The position numbers and the translations under genes were made by a program. DNA of 64,000 nt, taken from contig NZ_NWUW01000012.1 of the NCBI RefSeq assembly GCF_002746455.1, forward strand, positions 62,001 to 126,000, given 5' to 3'. Of this stretch, positions 9,261 to 17,811 are shown one piece after another; within the stretch, counting starts at the first letter, position 1, and the number at the start of each line of letters is the position of its first letter. This DNA comes from Bacillus fungorum (lineage in GTDB: Bacteria > Bacillota > Bacilli > Bacillales > Bacillaceae_G). The notes under the pieces are model-generated. The model made no database searches, was not told the origin of the DNA, and worked only from the letters and a program-made list of their open reading frames with translations.

Positions 9261-9824
9261 ATGAAGCTGCCGCTATTACAGGTAGAGACAGAGAGACTTA
9301 TAATCCGTCCGTTCCAAAATGATGATTATGAAAGTTGGTTAGATGGATTTAATAAGAGGTTACCATCGCAGTATAAATATGACGATGGTTATCAAGTTAT
9401 GGCATCATCAACAAAAGAATGGTTCACGGAATGGATAAGAGGCTTTGATGAAGCAGCACACCGGGATGAGATGTATGTATTAGGTATTTTTCGTAAAGGA
9501 GACGGGGCTAATATTGGAAAGCTAGAGCTAATAAAAATTTTACGTATGGACTATCAATGGGCGATGATGGGGTATTCCATACATAATCAATATTGGAAAA
9601 ATGGATATGGCATGGAAAGTGTAAAAGCTGCGATATCGTTATTTTTTAATAGTCTTCATTTTCATAGAATTGAATTACATATACGTGTTGGTAATGAGCC
9701 ATCCGTTCGTCTTGCGGAAAGAGCAGGTTTTTCTTTTGAGTGCAAGAGAGAGGCGTTTTCATTAGAGAATGGTAAGTGGATGGATTTTCTTATTTATTTT
9801 AAAAATAAGGAGATGGATATATGA
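9261..9824 (+). CDS. GNAT acetyltransferase, RimJ/RimL type
   Basis: N-acetyltransferase of 187 residues using acetyl-CoA. The start LPLLQVETERLIIRPF is typical of the RimJ/RimL group. The acetyl-CoA-binding segment lies at about 113-130 (YSIHNQYWKNGYGMESVKAA), and the later IELHIRVGNEPSVRLAERAG is the family's conserved strand and helix. Substrate unknown. The stop overlaps the next start by 4 bases (ATGA), so it was transcribed with the short-chain dehydrogenase that is now frameshifted. Confidence 0.85.
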   Translation: MKLPLLQVETERLIIRPFQNDDYESWLDGFNKRLPSQYKYDDGYQVMASSTKEWFTEWIRGFDEAAHRDEMYVLGIFRKGDGANIGKLELIKILRMDYQWAMMGYSIHNQYWKNGYGMESVKAAISLFFNSLHFHRIELHIRVGNEPSVRLAERAGFSFECKREAFSLENGKWMDFLIYFKNKEMDI

Positions 9825-10511
9825 GAGTTCTAATTACAGGTGGAAATCGCGGATTAGGGTCACAGTTAGTAAAAGTATTTCACGAAAATGGGCATATCGT
9901 TTATCCGTTAGTTAGAACTGAGGTTGCGATAACACAATTGAAGAAAATGTTTAGTTGTAGATGTTTTCCTATATTGGCAGACTTATCGATTGATGAGAGT
10001 ACGGAGCAAATTAAAAGCCAGCTTGAGGATTGATCTAGTTATCAATAACGCAGGAATTACTGGGAAGGAGACTGAGGTTTTACATACGAATTCAGAAGAG
10101 TTAACGGATTTATTTAATATTCATTGCTTAGGTGTGATTCGAGCTGTAAAAGGTACATATGTGTCTTTAGCTAAATCGGATTATCCGAGAATCATAAATG
10201 TGTCCTCTCGATTAGGTTCATTGCATAAAATGGCGAACAAAGAGTTTCAACAAGGTCAGTTTTCGTATTCTTATCGAATTGCTAAAGCTGCACAAAATAT
10301 GTTAACGCTCTGCTTACAACAAGAGTTTGAGGATAAAGGAATTCGTGTAACTGCCATTCACCCTGGAAAATTAAAGACTGATATTGGTGCTTTTGATGCG
10401 AATATGACTTCGGCTGAAGGAGCAAAAAATATATATGATTGGTTAATAGATTCAAATGAGGATGTTTCAGGGAAGTTTATTGAGCCAGGTGTGGGGGAAT
10501 TGAAGTGGTAA
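9821..10511 (+). pseudogene. Short-chain dehydrogenase/reductase, frameshifted
   Basis: Rossmann-fold oxidoreductase split in two frames. The first part (9821-10033) has the NAD(P)-binding TGGNRGLG. The second (continuing to 10511) has VINNAG, VSSRLGS, the catalytic YSYRIAKAA (YxxxK) and a normal C-terminus. The frames meet near 10020-10035, where SQLED should run into IDLVINNAG. About 230 residues would be restored by one indel. It overlaps the GNAT gene by 4 bases. Either a real mutation or a sequencing error. Confidence 0.85.
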
Positions 10512-10566
10512 AAACGGAGATAGAGTTATATTCTAAAATTTTTAAAGAAGGTTAGGAGAAAAGAAA

Positions 10567-11466
10567 ATGAAGACTATAAATGTATTTTATTATGACGCAT
10601 TTACAAATAAACCGAATATGGGTAATCCAGCAGGTATTGTATTAGATGCAGATGGATTAACAGAAGAGGAAATGCAGCGTATTGCTGAAAAAATTGGATT
10701 TAACGAAACAACTTTTGTTTTTTCTTCAGAGGTAGCAGATGTGAGAATGCGCTATTTTACACCTCGTTTTGAAATGGATTTATGTGGCCATGGGACAGTC
10801 GGGACAATATTTGCCTTACGTGAAAGAGGTTTATTAGAAGAGAGAACAAATATTACGATTGAAACGAAGGCTGGGATTTTACCGATACAAATAGATGTAA
10901 ATAAAAAGGGAGAAACCTTTATTAAAATGAGGCAGGCAGCACCTCAGTTTAAAGATTTTGCGGGTTCAAAAGAAGAATTAGCTCATAGTATTGGTTTAGA
11001 AGTAAATGATTTAGATGTAAGTTTACCAATCGTATATGGAAGTACGGGGAACTGGACTGTAATTGTACCTATTAAAAATCTTGATGCATGTGAGAGAATG
11101 AAACCTAATAATGATGCGTTTCCATCAGTATTAAAAGAAATCCCCAACGCTTCTATTCATCCAGTTTGTCTAGAAACTTATGATGAGCAGGTGCAAATGC
11201 ATGGGCGTCATTTCTCATCGGCTTTTGCTGGAACGATTGAAGATCCAGTGACAGGAACAGCTTTAGGTGTAATGGGAGCGTATTATGCGGCGTATTTAGA
11301 GAAAGATTTTGAACAAGAATTGGAGTTAATCGTTGAGCAAGGACAGGAAATAAATAAAGATGGTCGTGTAATGGTGTATGTAACGAAAGATGTAGAAACT
11401 GAGAATTTACAAATAGATATTGCTGGAACAGCGGTGTATGTGAAAGAGTTTGAAGTTTCAATATAA
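10567..11466 (+). CDS. PhzF-family isomerase
   Basis: Protein of 299 residues of the PhzF/diaminopimelate epimerase fold. The catalytic Glu motif GFNETTFVF is near residue 45, the conserved DLCGHGTVGT near 72, and the C-terminal half contains DPVTGTALGVMGAYY. It probably catalyses an isomerisation; only some family members make phenazines, and no phenazine genes are near, so a housekeeping role is likelier. ATG start behind AGGAGA. It shares a terminator with the convergent small gene at 11499. Confidence 0.87.
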   Translation: MKTINVFYYDAFTNKPNMGNPAGIVLDADGLTEEEMQRIAEKIGFNETTFVFSSEVADVRMRYFTPRFEMDLCGHGTVGTIFALRERGLLEERTNITIETKAGILPIQIDVNKKGETFIKMRQAAPQFKDFAGSKEELAHSIGLEVNDLDVSLPIVYGSTGNWTVIVPIKNLDACERMKPNNDAFPSVLKEIPNASIHPVCLETYDEQVQMHGRHFSSAFAGTIEDPVTGTALGVMGAYYAAYLEKDFEQELELIVEQGQEINKDGRVMVYVTKDVETENLQIDIAGTAVYVKEFEVSI

Positions 11467-11470
11467 AGAA

Positions 11471-11498
11471 GAAAGCCCGGAATACATCCGGACTTTCA
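11471..11498. terminator. Hairpin between convergent genes
   Basis: GAAAGCCCGGA pairs with TCCGGACTTTC with one mismatch. T-rich sequence flanks it on both strands, so it may end both phzF and the minus-strand gene. Confidence 0.6.
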
Positions 11499-11708
11499 TT
11501 ATCTGTTCAACACTTCAATATACGAAGCATCTCCAGTTGTTCTTAAAGCGGAGCGGAAATTATTATTTTCTAACGTTTCAGCAACTTGTTGTAATTGCTG
11601 GGCATCATCATGATGAATAATTAAACTGTCTGCACCACTTTCTTCTATATGAATATGTTCGACATTTCCGATGGCATCATGTACAGCTTTTAAAAATTCA
11701 GGTTTCAT
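11499..11708 (-). CDS. Small conserved hypothetical protein
   Basis: Soluble acidic protein of 69 residues, MKPEFLKAVHDAIGNVEHIH and so on, with alternating strand and helix character and a His/Asp-rich middle (IIHHDDAQQ). A good AGGAGG box precedes the ATG (in CATATTGTCCTCCTATATG on the plus strand). I do not recognise the family. It is a single gene between convergent phzF and the divergent Nif3-like remnant. Confidence 0.6.
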   Translation of the reverse strand: MKPEFLKAVHDAIGNVEHIHIEESGADSLIIHHDDAQQLQQVAETLENNNFRSALRTTGDASYIEVLNR

Positions 11709-11791
11709 ATTGTCCTCCTATATGTATGTAACGTTGTTAGTAGTATTTCCTTATTTTTGAAATATAAAAGTAAATGAAAGGAGAAATACAA

Positions 11792-12331
11792 ATGAATATA
11801 TCTCAGTTTAAAGAACATATTACATCACTTTTTGAAGAACATCTTAATAAATACGGTGACGATGAGTATGGCTTCACTTACATTAGTAAAGAGGAATTTC
11901 ATAAAATAGGTTACACGACAAATTTGACGTTAGAGACAATTGAAGAAGCTTATGAAAATGGGATTGATATGATACTTACACATCATGCACCGTGGAGCTT
12001 TTTATTTGGTATGGAAGAGGCTTGTATTGAGAAATTAAAAGAATATGAAATGAATCATTTTTGGATTCATTTGCCGTTAGATTTTGTAAAGTTTGGTACA
12101 TGTACGTCGTTATTTAATGAAATTGGGATAGATACAATACTGGAATATTCCACGTATGAGGAAGAAGAGCTACCAGGAATAGGAGAGTGTAAAGAAGCGA
12201 TTCCTTTTTCAAACTTAGTAGGCAAACTTGAAGAGAGAATGGAAGAGAAAGTGAAGAGCTGGAAAAATCACGATAAACCAGTGAAACGGATTGCGATTTT
12301 AACAGGTGCAGGAAATAAAGTGATAATCTAA
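11792..12331 (+). pseudogene. Nif3-like metal-binding protein, truncated
   Basis: N-terminal part of a Nif3/DUF34 family protein. GYTTNLTLETIEEAYENGID and MILTHHAPWSFLFG (metal-binding HH) are typical. ATG 11792 has AAAGGAG at good spacing and is preferred over 11774. The frame ends at residue 179, just after RIAILTGAGNK, where complete family members of about 260 residues continue with further metal ligands. Downstream, another frame carries the 3' end of a different gene (12319-12531), so a deletion seems to have joined two genes. Confidence 0.7.
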
Positions 12332-12531
12332 ATTGGAATGAAAATAGTTCGTATCCCAAAATAGGATATCAGCCATTTTACCGGATGGAGATTAATGAAG
12401 TGTATAAGTTTGACGGTGAGTATGAAGCCGATAAAAGGATGTTTGTTAGAGTAGAAGAGAGTGCAGTGTATCATTATAAATGGAATGAATTATATGATGA
12501 AATCTTGAAGGAAGCTGTTTTGATAAAGTGA
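12319..12531 (+). pseudogene. 3' remnant of an unidentified gene
   Basis: An open frame with no start codon, beginning after a TAA at 12316. It encodes about 70 residues (SDNLNWNENSSYPKIGYQPF, later EADKRMFVRVEESAVYHY and a final ILKEAVLIK) before TGA. The composition looks coding. It is out of frame with the Nif3-like part and does not resemble a Nif3 C-terminus, so I read it as the tail of a second gene left by a deletion. Confidence 0.5.
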
Positions 12532-12643
12532 AAATTAATTTCTATTATATTAAGATGTTTGAAGGTATTTTCTATTTGTTTGTCAAATAATAGTAAAGTT
12601 GTCTTTTGAATTAAGGAAATATTCGGAGTTGAAGGGTGAGGGA

Positions 12644-13492
12644 ATGGACATTTCAGTAATCGCTGCACAACTAGTTAAGGAGAACGTGATTTCACATTAT
12701 CCAAATAGCATAAAAGTGTTGAACGGAGGAACGACAAGTACTGTATATTTGTTGGATGAAAAGTATGTTGTAAAACTGAATGAATCGGAAGTAATACGTG
12801 AAGAAGCTTATTTTCTTTCTTTTTATGAGGGGAATACTTTATTTTCAAAGCTTTTGTATAAGGAACCTTTACATACATATATTGTGTATTCTTTCCTTGA
12901 AGGTAGTACTTCGTGCAAACAAGGACATAAACGAAGTGCGCTTAGTACTCTTGTAAAAGAAGTTATCAATAAGTATAAAATTGTTCCAGAGGCAGATGGC
13001 TGGGGATGGAAAGAAAGTCCGGTTCAATCTTGGAATGAATTTTTAGCGAAAAATGTGATGGAAGCTCATGAAAATGTAAGACGTTACATAAGTGATGAAA
13101 AGTATAAAACAGTTCTTAAACTAGCAAATAGTCAAAATAGGGGGACTGGAATAAATCAGCCATTTTTATTGCATGGTGATCTTGGATTTCATAATTTTAT
13201 ATTTCAAGGAAATAAGCTGCACGGTGTAATTGATCCCTTACCAGTGTTAGGAGATCCTATATACGATTTAATTTATGCTTTTTGTTCAACTCCGGAAGAT
13301 TTAACAAAAGAAACAATCGATTATGCGATGAAACAATGTGTATTTTATAAAAAAGACCGTGATTTATATGAGGAAATAGTCATAGGATTATATTTGCGTA
13401 TAGATACGTGTTTAAGACACCACCCGAAAGATTTAGAACATTATTTAGCAGCTTGGCGTTATTGGATGAGCGAGGTTGAGATGACTTTATAG
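12644..13492 (+). CDS. Aminoglycoside phosphotransferase-fold kinase (APH family)
   Basis: Small-molecule kinase-like protein of 282 residues. The nucleotide-binding lobe has LNGGTTSTVYLLDEKYVVKL; the catalytic loop HGDLGFHNFIF (Brenner motif HGDxxxxN) and the metal-binding VIDPLPVLGDPIYDL follow. ATG 12644, with GGTGAGG upstream, is preferred over TTG 12599. Such proteins phosphorylate aminoglycosides, choline or other metabolites; nothing here shows which. It precedes a membrane protein by 27 bases and may be co-transcribed with it. Confidence 0.82.
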   Translation: MDISVIAAQLVKENVISHYPNSIKVLNGGTTSTVYLLDEKYVVKLNESEVIREEAYFLSFYEGNTLFSKLLYKEPLHTYIVYSFLEGSTSCKQGHKRSALSTLVKEVINKYKIVPEADGWGWKESPVQSWNEFLAKNVMEAHENVRRYISDEKYKTVLKLANSQNRGTGINQPFLLHGDLGFHNFIFQGNKLHGVIDPLPVLGDPIYDLIYAFCSTPEDLTKETIDYAMKQCVFYKKDRDLYEEIVIGLYLRIDTCLRHHPKDLEHYLAAWRYWMSEVEMTL

Positions 13493-13519
13493 TACAAATA
13501 CTTTGGGGGAGATAGTGAG

Positions 13520-14077
13520 ATGAATGTTGCAGAAGCGAAAAAAGATTTGGCAAGAAAAACGAAGAGAGGCTTACCAATTATAGTAGCTGGCATTTTATTT
13601 TGGATAGTTATGAGTATAACGGGCTTTGTTCTTTCTGAAAAACAAGTTGTGTGGGTGTATATAATTGGTATGGGCTGTGTGTTTCCTTTTGGTTTAATGA
13701 TAGCTGCTATATTAAAAATTGATATGTTTGCGAAAGGAAATCCACTAGGGGTTTTAGCGGGAGTAATTGGTGGAATAAATGTATTGAATATTCCGCTTGT
13801 ATTATTTGCGTATTTTCAAATTCCGGAGTGGTTACCTTTTGTAGTAGCAATGTTAATAGGTGTTCATTTTATCCCGTACGTATGGATTTACGAAAGTAAA
13901 AGTTATGGTTTATTGTCAGTAGGAACTGTATTCGTAACGTCAGTTTGCGGGATTCTTTTTGAGGAAAAAGGATTCACTTTAATTCCATGGTCAGTTACAG
14001 TTGTCTATTTACTTACTTTTATATGTTTATTAATTGAAAATAAAAAAGCAGATCATTATCAACAAAAATCAGCTTAA
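13520..14077 (+). CDS. Multi-pass membrane protein (DUF7010-like)
   Basis: Membrane protein of 185 residues with about six hydrophobic helices, starting with GLPIIVAGILFWIVMSITGF after a basic N-terminus. The family assignment is by overall look. Function unknown. It lies in a tightly spaced run of same-strand genes (12644 to 15512), which suggests an operon. Confidence 0.7.
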   Translation: MNVAEAKKDLARKTKRGLPIIVAGILFWIVMSITGFVLSEKQVVWVYIIGMGCVFPFGLMIAAILKIDMFAKGNPLGVLAGVIGGINVLNIPLVLFAYFQIPEWLPFVVAMLIGVHFIPYVWIYESKSYGLLSVGTVFVTSVCGILFEEKGFTLIPWSVTVVYLLTFICLLIENKKADHYQQKSA

Positions 14078-14105
14078 TAAAAATATAGGGATAGGGGAAA
14101 TGATT

Positions 14106-14930
14106 ATGAAAAATTTCGTGTGTACAACGTGTGGCGTGCAGTATGCAGCGAGTGTAGAAGAACCGGTGAGTTGTCATATTTGTGATGAAGAGAGGCAATA
14201 TGTTAATCCGAAAGGGCAGTCTTGGACGACGCTAGAAAACTTACAAACAGGTGATACATATAAAAATGAAATAATCGAAGAGGAAAATGGACTTTATAGT
14301 ATTACGACAAAACCAGGGTTTGCGATCGGTCAAACTGCATTTGTAGTGAAAACAGAGTCATATCGTTTACTATGGGACTGTATTACTTATTTGGATGAAA
14401 CGACAATTGCGAAAATAAAAGAGCTTGGTGGATTAGATGCAATTGCATTATCTCACCCGCATTATTATTCGACGCAAGTAGAATGGGCAGAGATATTCGA
14501 TGTACCAATTTATATACACGAAGATGATAAAGAGTGGGTAATGCGCCCGAGTAGTCGTATTATTTATTGGTCTGGTGAGTCTTTACAATTAGCTGATGGA
14601 TTGGTCATTCATCGTTTAGGCGGTCATTTTAAAGGAGGATCTGTCTTACATTGGGAAGAAGGTAATGATGGAAAAGGGATTTTGTTAACAGGTGATATTA
14701 TTCAAGTTGTAGCAGATGAGCGGTGGGTGAGTTTCATGTACAGCTATCCAAACTTAATTCCACTACCAGCGAGAAAAGTGGAAGAAATGGTGAATCGAGT
14801 AAAGCAGTTACAGTTTAATCGTTTATACAACGCTTTTCATCGAGTAGTAAAAGAAAATGCAAATGAGGCAGTTGAACGTTCTGCTGAAAGATATATAAAA
14901 GCAATAGAAGGAAAGTTGTTTCATACGTAA
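14106..14930 (+). CDS. Metallo-beta-lactamase-fold hydrolase with N-terminal zinc ribbon
   Basis: Protein of 274 residues. CTTCGVQYA and CHICDEE form a two-CxxC ribbon in the first 30 residues. The MBL domain follows, with ALSHPHYYSTQVEW, a later RLGGHFKGGSVLHW and LLTGDIIQ. The first metal motif reads HPHYYS, not HxHxDH, so the second metal site may be altered. ATG 14106 sits 8 bases from AGGGG; ATG 14100 is too close. Substrate unknown. It is 15 bases upstream of the SGNH hydrolase. Confidence 0.8.
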   Translation: MKNFVCTTCGVQYAASVEEPVSCHICDEERQYVNPKGQSWTTLENLQTGDTYKNEIIEEENGLYSITTKPGFAIGQTAFVVKTESYRLLWDCITYLDETTIAKIKELGGLDAIALSHPHYYSTQVEWAEIFDVPIYIHEDDKEWVMRPSSRIIYWSGESLQLADGLVIHRLGGHFKGGSVLHWEEGNDGKGILLTGDIIQVVADERWVSFMYSYPNLIPLPARKVEEMVNRVKQLQFNRLYNAFHRVVKENANEAVERSAERYIKAIEGKLFHT

Positions 14931-14945
14931 AAGGAGAGTAGCTTA

Positions 14946-15512
14946 ATGAAAACGTTAGTATGCTTTGGAGATAGTATTACAGCTGATGATGTATTTTTTG
15001 ATGGTACACCTAGATTAACGCCAAGGTTACAAAGGATATTCCCAAATTGGGAAGTGGTGAATGCAGGTGTTCCAGGTGATAATACTTTTGATGCGTTAAA
15101 AAGGATTAAAGAAGATGTATTATCATATAAACCGGACTTCGTAACAGTTTTTCTTGGTACGAATGATGCAGTTTCTTTTTCACAAGTGCCATTACAAGTA
15201 TACAAAGAAAACTTAGAGAAGATTGTAAACCAGATTTCGTCAGATAAAGTACTTCTTATTAGTCCTGCACCAGTTGATGAGGAAAGACAGCAGAGTAGAA
15301 CAAATGAAGTGCTCGGTCAGTATGCAGACGTGGTGGAGGAAGTGGCGAGGGAAACAGGAAGTTATTTTCTAAATGTATATGCTCAAATGATTCAAGAACG
15401 GGATTATAAAAGATTTGTAGAAAATGATGAAAAAGATGGATTACACTTTGGGCCAGAAGGTTATGAGTATGTAGCGAAGTTAATTGGTGAAAAGTTAAAA
15501 GGGATTTTATAA
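14946..15512 (+). CDS. SGNH/GDSL-family esterase
   Basis: Serine hydrolase of 188 residues, probably cytosolic as there is no signal peptide. Block I is CFGDSITADD near residue 6, the Gly block is NAGVPGDNT, block III is FLGTNDA, and the catalytic Asp/His pair lies in DGLHFGPEGYEYVAK. A ready AAAGGAGAG box precedes the ATG. It resembles Bacillus lysophospholipase-like or carbohydrate esterases; the substrate is not evident. Last gene before a strong terminator. Confidence 0.87.
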   Translation: MKTLVCFGDSITADDVFFDGTPRLTPRLQRIFPNWEVVNAGVPGDNTFDALKRIKEDVLSYKPDFVTVFLGTNDAVSFSQVPLQVYKENLEKIVNQISSDKVLLISPAPVDEERQQSRTNEVLGQYADVVEEVARETGSYFLNVYAQMIQERDYKRFVENDEKDGLHFGPEGYEYVAKLIGEKLKGIL

Positions 15513-15542
15513 AAAGCAAAGCACTTGGTGCTTTGCTTTTTC
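15512..15542 (+). terminator. Intrinsic terminator
   Basis: AAAAGCAAAGCAC pairs with GTGCTTTGCTTTT across a 3-nt loop. It ends the 12.6-15.5 kb run. Confidence 0.9.
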
Positions 15543-15880
15543 GTATTTCTTTCGCAGTCTATAAACTTATTGATCGCTGTAATTTGGACAGATATTTTGC
15601 TTTTTTATGTGTGTAAAAGGTTAGCTCTGTTTTAAAGTAATATAAATTTATTTTAAAAAATTTATATTTCGTAGTTGAAAATTAGTAAAGGTGTAACTAT
15701 AATAGTTGCAGAAAGTTTGTTGTTTTGAAATATACATATTGAATTACAAGAATGAAGGGAGTTTTTATGTAAAACAAAAAGGTATAAAATCTATTAATTT
15801 TTATAATAAGATAAAATATTTTTTGATGCATACACATTATTAAATTATGTTATTTCTAATAGAAAACTAGAGGTGGAAAA
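15543..15880. other. AT-rich upstream region of the subtilase gene
   Basis: About 340 bases without a convincing gene. There is an AT-rich inverted repeat (ATATAAATT with AATTTATAT, about 15641-15668). It probably holds the promoter and leader of the secreted protease; no specific site can be named. Confidence 0.4.
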
Positions 15881-17257
15881 ATGAAAAATTTTAAAGGTAT
15901 GTTGATATCATCACTTGCAATTGCAACTTTTGCTGGGGTAGGTACGACATTTGTAACAAATACAGTACATGCTGCTAATAACGATTCTAGTAAAATACAA
16001 GTTCGTTCTAATAAGAGTATAAACACAACAACTGGCTCGAGATTGCCTGTATTATCAGTCAATCCTTATGATGAACCTAGATTTTCGAGACAGGGATATC
16101 TTGAAGATGCACCTTTAGGAATTAATGCTCCTTATGCTTGGGGAATTAAAGGAGGAGATGGTCAAGGAGCAACTTTTGTAGATTTGGAAGAAGGCTGGTT
16201 ATTAAATCATGAAGATTTAGTCGGTCAAAATATTGAATTTATGTCTGGAAAAATGAGTAATGATCTTTCTCACGGTACTTCAGTTCTAGGTGTTGTTTCT
16301 GCAGCTGACAATGGGATTGGGAACATTGGGATTGCACCAAAAGCAAAGGCAAAAGTAATTTCAGTAATCCGAGATAATGGGAGAATCGATGTAAGAGATG
16401 CTATTTTAAGTGCCGTAGATTCTTTACAGGCTGGAGATGTTTTATTAATAGAAGAATCCTTTAAATATGATGGATATGGAGATGACCCTTTACCAGTAGA
16501 AGTGTACCCGAGTATATTTAACGCAATTCGCAAAGGTACAGATAAAGGCATTATTATTGTAGAAGCAGGTGGTAATGGTGGGATTGATTTAGATGAATTT
16601 AAAGACCGTAATGGTAAACAGATTTTAAATCGAAATAGTCCAGACTTTAAAGATTCAGGAGCTATTATAGTTGGAGCATCTACTGCAAGAGTTCCTCATA
16701 AACGTTTAGCTTTCTCTAACTATGGTAGTAGAATTGATGTATATGGTTGGGGAGAGTATGTTGATACATTAGATACATATCAAAATCAAAACAGTAAAGG
16801 ACAAAAAGTTACAGATCAGAACATAATTAATCGTTATACTTCTAATTTCCGTGGTACTTCTAGCGCTTCGCCTATAATTGCTGGGGCTGCTGTATCGATT
16901 CAAGGGATTGCTAAAGAACATTTAGGTAAGGCATATACACCAAAAGAATTGAGAGCAATTTTAAGTAATCCAAATACAGGCACAAATTCTAATAACCCAT
17001 CATCTGATAAAATAGGGGTTTTACCAGATTTAAAAGCGATTTTGTCTAACCTTGGATTTAATAGTAATTTGACTACCAATGATTCTATGGTATTTCCAGA
17101 TAACGTAGAAAAAAATGAAGGGAAAGAAAATTCAACTTTCGTATTTCCAGGTGAAGAAACAAAAAGAACAGGGGATAAAAATTCAACTGTAACCTTCCCA
17201 GAAGAAGATTTAAAACAGCAAGAAAAAGAAGAGGGATTAATTGTTTTTCCGGATTAA
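15881..17257 (+). CDS. Secreted S8 (subtilisin-like) serine peptidase
   Basis: Exported protease of 458 residues. The signal peptide covers about 1-31 (MKNFKGMLISSLAIATFAGV, ending VHA-ANN). The catalytic triad is Asp101 in ATFVDLEEGW, His131 in SHGTSVLGVV and Ser327 in RGTSSASP. No inhibitor-type propeptide domain is obvious between the signal and the catalytic domain. The last 60 residues contain three 17-residue charged repeats, each starting with V/T-FP, ending IVFPD. AGGTGG precedes the ATG. It is a single gene with its own terminator. Substrate unknown. Confidence 0.9.
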   Translation: MKNFKGMLISSLAIATFAGVGTTFVTNTVHAANNDSSKIQVRSNKSINTTTGSRLPVLSVNPYDEPRFSRQGYLEDAPLGINAPYAWGIKGGDGQGATFVDLEEGWLLNHEDLVGQNIEFMSGKMSNDLSHGTSVLGVVSAADNGIGNIGIAPKAKAKVISVIRDNGRIDVRDAILSAVDSLQAGDVLLIEESFKYDGYGDDPLPVEVYPSIFNAIRKGTDKGIIIVEAGGNGGIDLDEFKDRNGKQILNRNSPDFKDSGAIIVGASTARVPHKRLAFSNYGSRIDVYGWGEYVDTLDTYQNQNSKGQKVTDQNIINRYTSNFRGTSSASPIIAGAAVSIQGIAKEHLGKAYTPKELRAILSNPNTGTNSNNPSSDKIGVLPDLKAILSNLGFNSNLTTNDSMVFPDNVEKNEGKENSTFVFPGEETKRTGDKNSTVTFPEEDLKQQEKEEGLIVFPD

Positions 17258-17259
17258 TA

Positions 17260-17296
17260 AAAAATACTACCTTCCATTTGGAGGTAGTATTTTTTA
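17260..17296 (+). terminator. Intrinsic terminator
   Basis: AATACTACCTTCC pairs with GGAGGTAGTATT (G-U allowed) before a T-run, directly after the protease gene. Confidence 0.85.
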
Positions 17297-17335
17297 TTTC
17301 TTGTAATGAAAAAGCGTGCATGAAATTTGTATTTG

Positions 17336-17491
17336 TTTATCCCGCATTAACGGGCAGTAAGACCCCCACTTCAAAATTCAGCGAAAGCAAAGAAGTTAGG
17401 TGGGGGATCAACTGCCCGTAAAAGCCCGATTGGTTCAACTAATAATCAGTGGGGATAAATAAAACCCCCACTGATTAAAGTTTCACTTTAT
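17336..17491. repeat. bcr1-like repeat, full-length copy B
   Basis: A 156-bp element bounded by TTTAT on both sides. It contains CCCGCATTAACGGGCAGTAA, a long hairpin (ACCCCCAC with GGTGGGGG, GGGCAGT with ACTGCCC), CCCCACTGATTAAAGTTTCA and a second CCCCCACTGATT inverted repeat. Its length, TTTAT ends and structure match what I recall for bcr1 of the B. cereus group. It abuts the stop codon of an aldo/keto reductase remnant on the minus strand. Confidence 0.7.
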
Positions 17492-17640
17492 TTTACGTTG
17501 GGTGGTAGTGGGGCATTAGGTGCTACTAGTTTTTGTTCGCGCATTTCTTCCCAGAATGCTGCTGGAATTACTATGTTTAATGCATTTTGATCTTCTACAA
17601 TTCGTTAGGAACAACGGCAGTAATACTTGATGCCCTCTAA
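17488..17640 (-). pseudogene. C-terminal remnant of an aldo/keto reductase
   Basis: On the minus strand, SSITAVVPNEL and then, one frame over, RIVEDQNALNIVIPAAFW, EEMREQKLVAPNAPLPPNVK and a stop. This pattern (PGA-like strand, AL..IPxxFWxELR.xGLv...APLP) is the usual C-terminus of D-threo-aldose 1-dehydrogenase-type aldo/keto reductases. The rest of the gene is gone and a frameshift lies near 17600. The bcr1-like repeat begins at its stop codon. Confidence 0.6.
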
Positions 17641-17811
17641 TAGTTTTTAGCAATGTATAAATTTATAGGTCCATAACTTATAGTGAAAATGAATTTTATC
17701 CTGGATTTTTTATTTAATATATAATTACAAAGTTAAAACTATATACTTTTAATGATTAAAATATATAATAAATATAGAAACGAAAATTTATGAGCAAGGA
17801 AGTTGAAAAAC

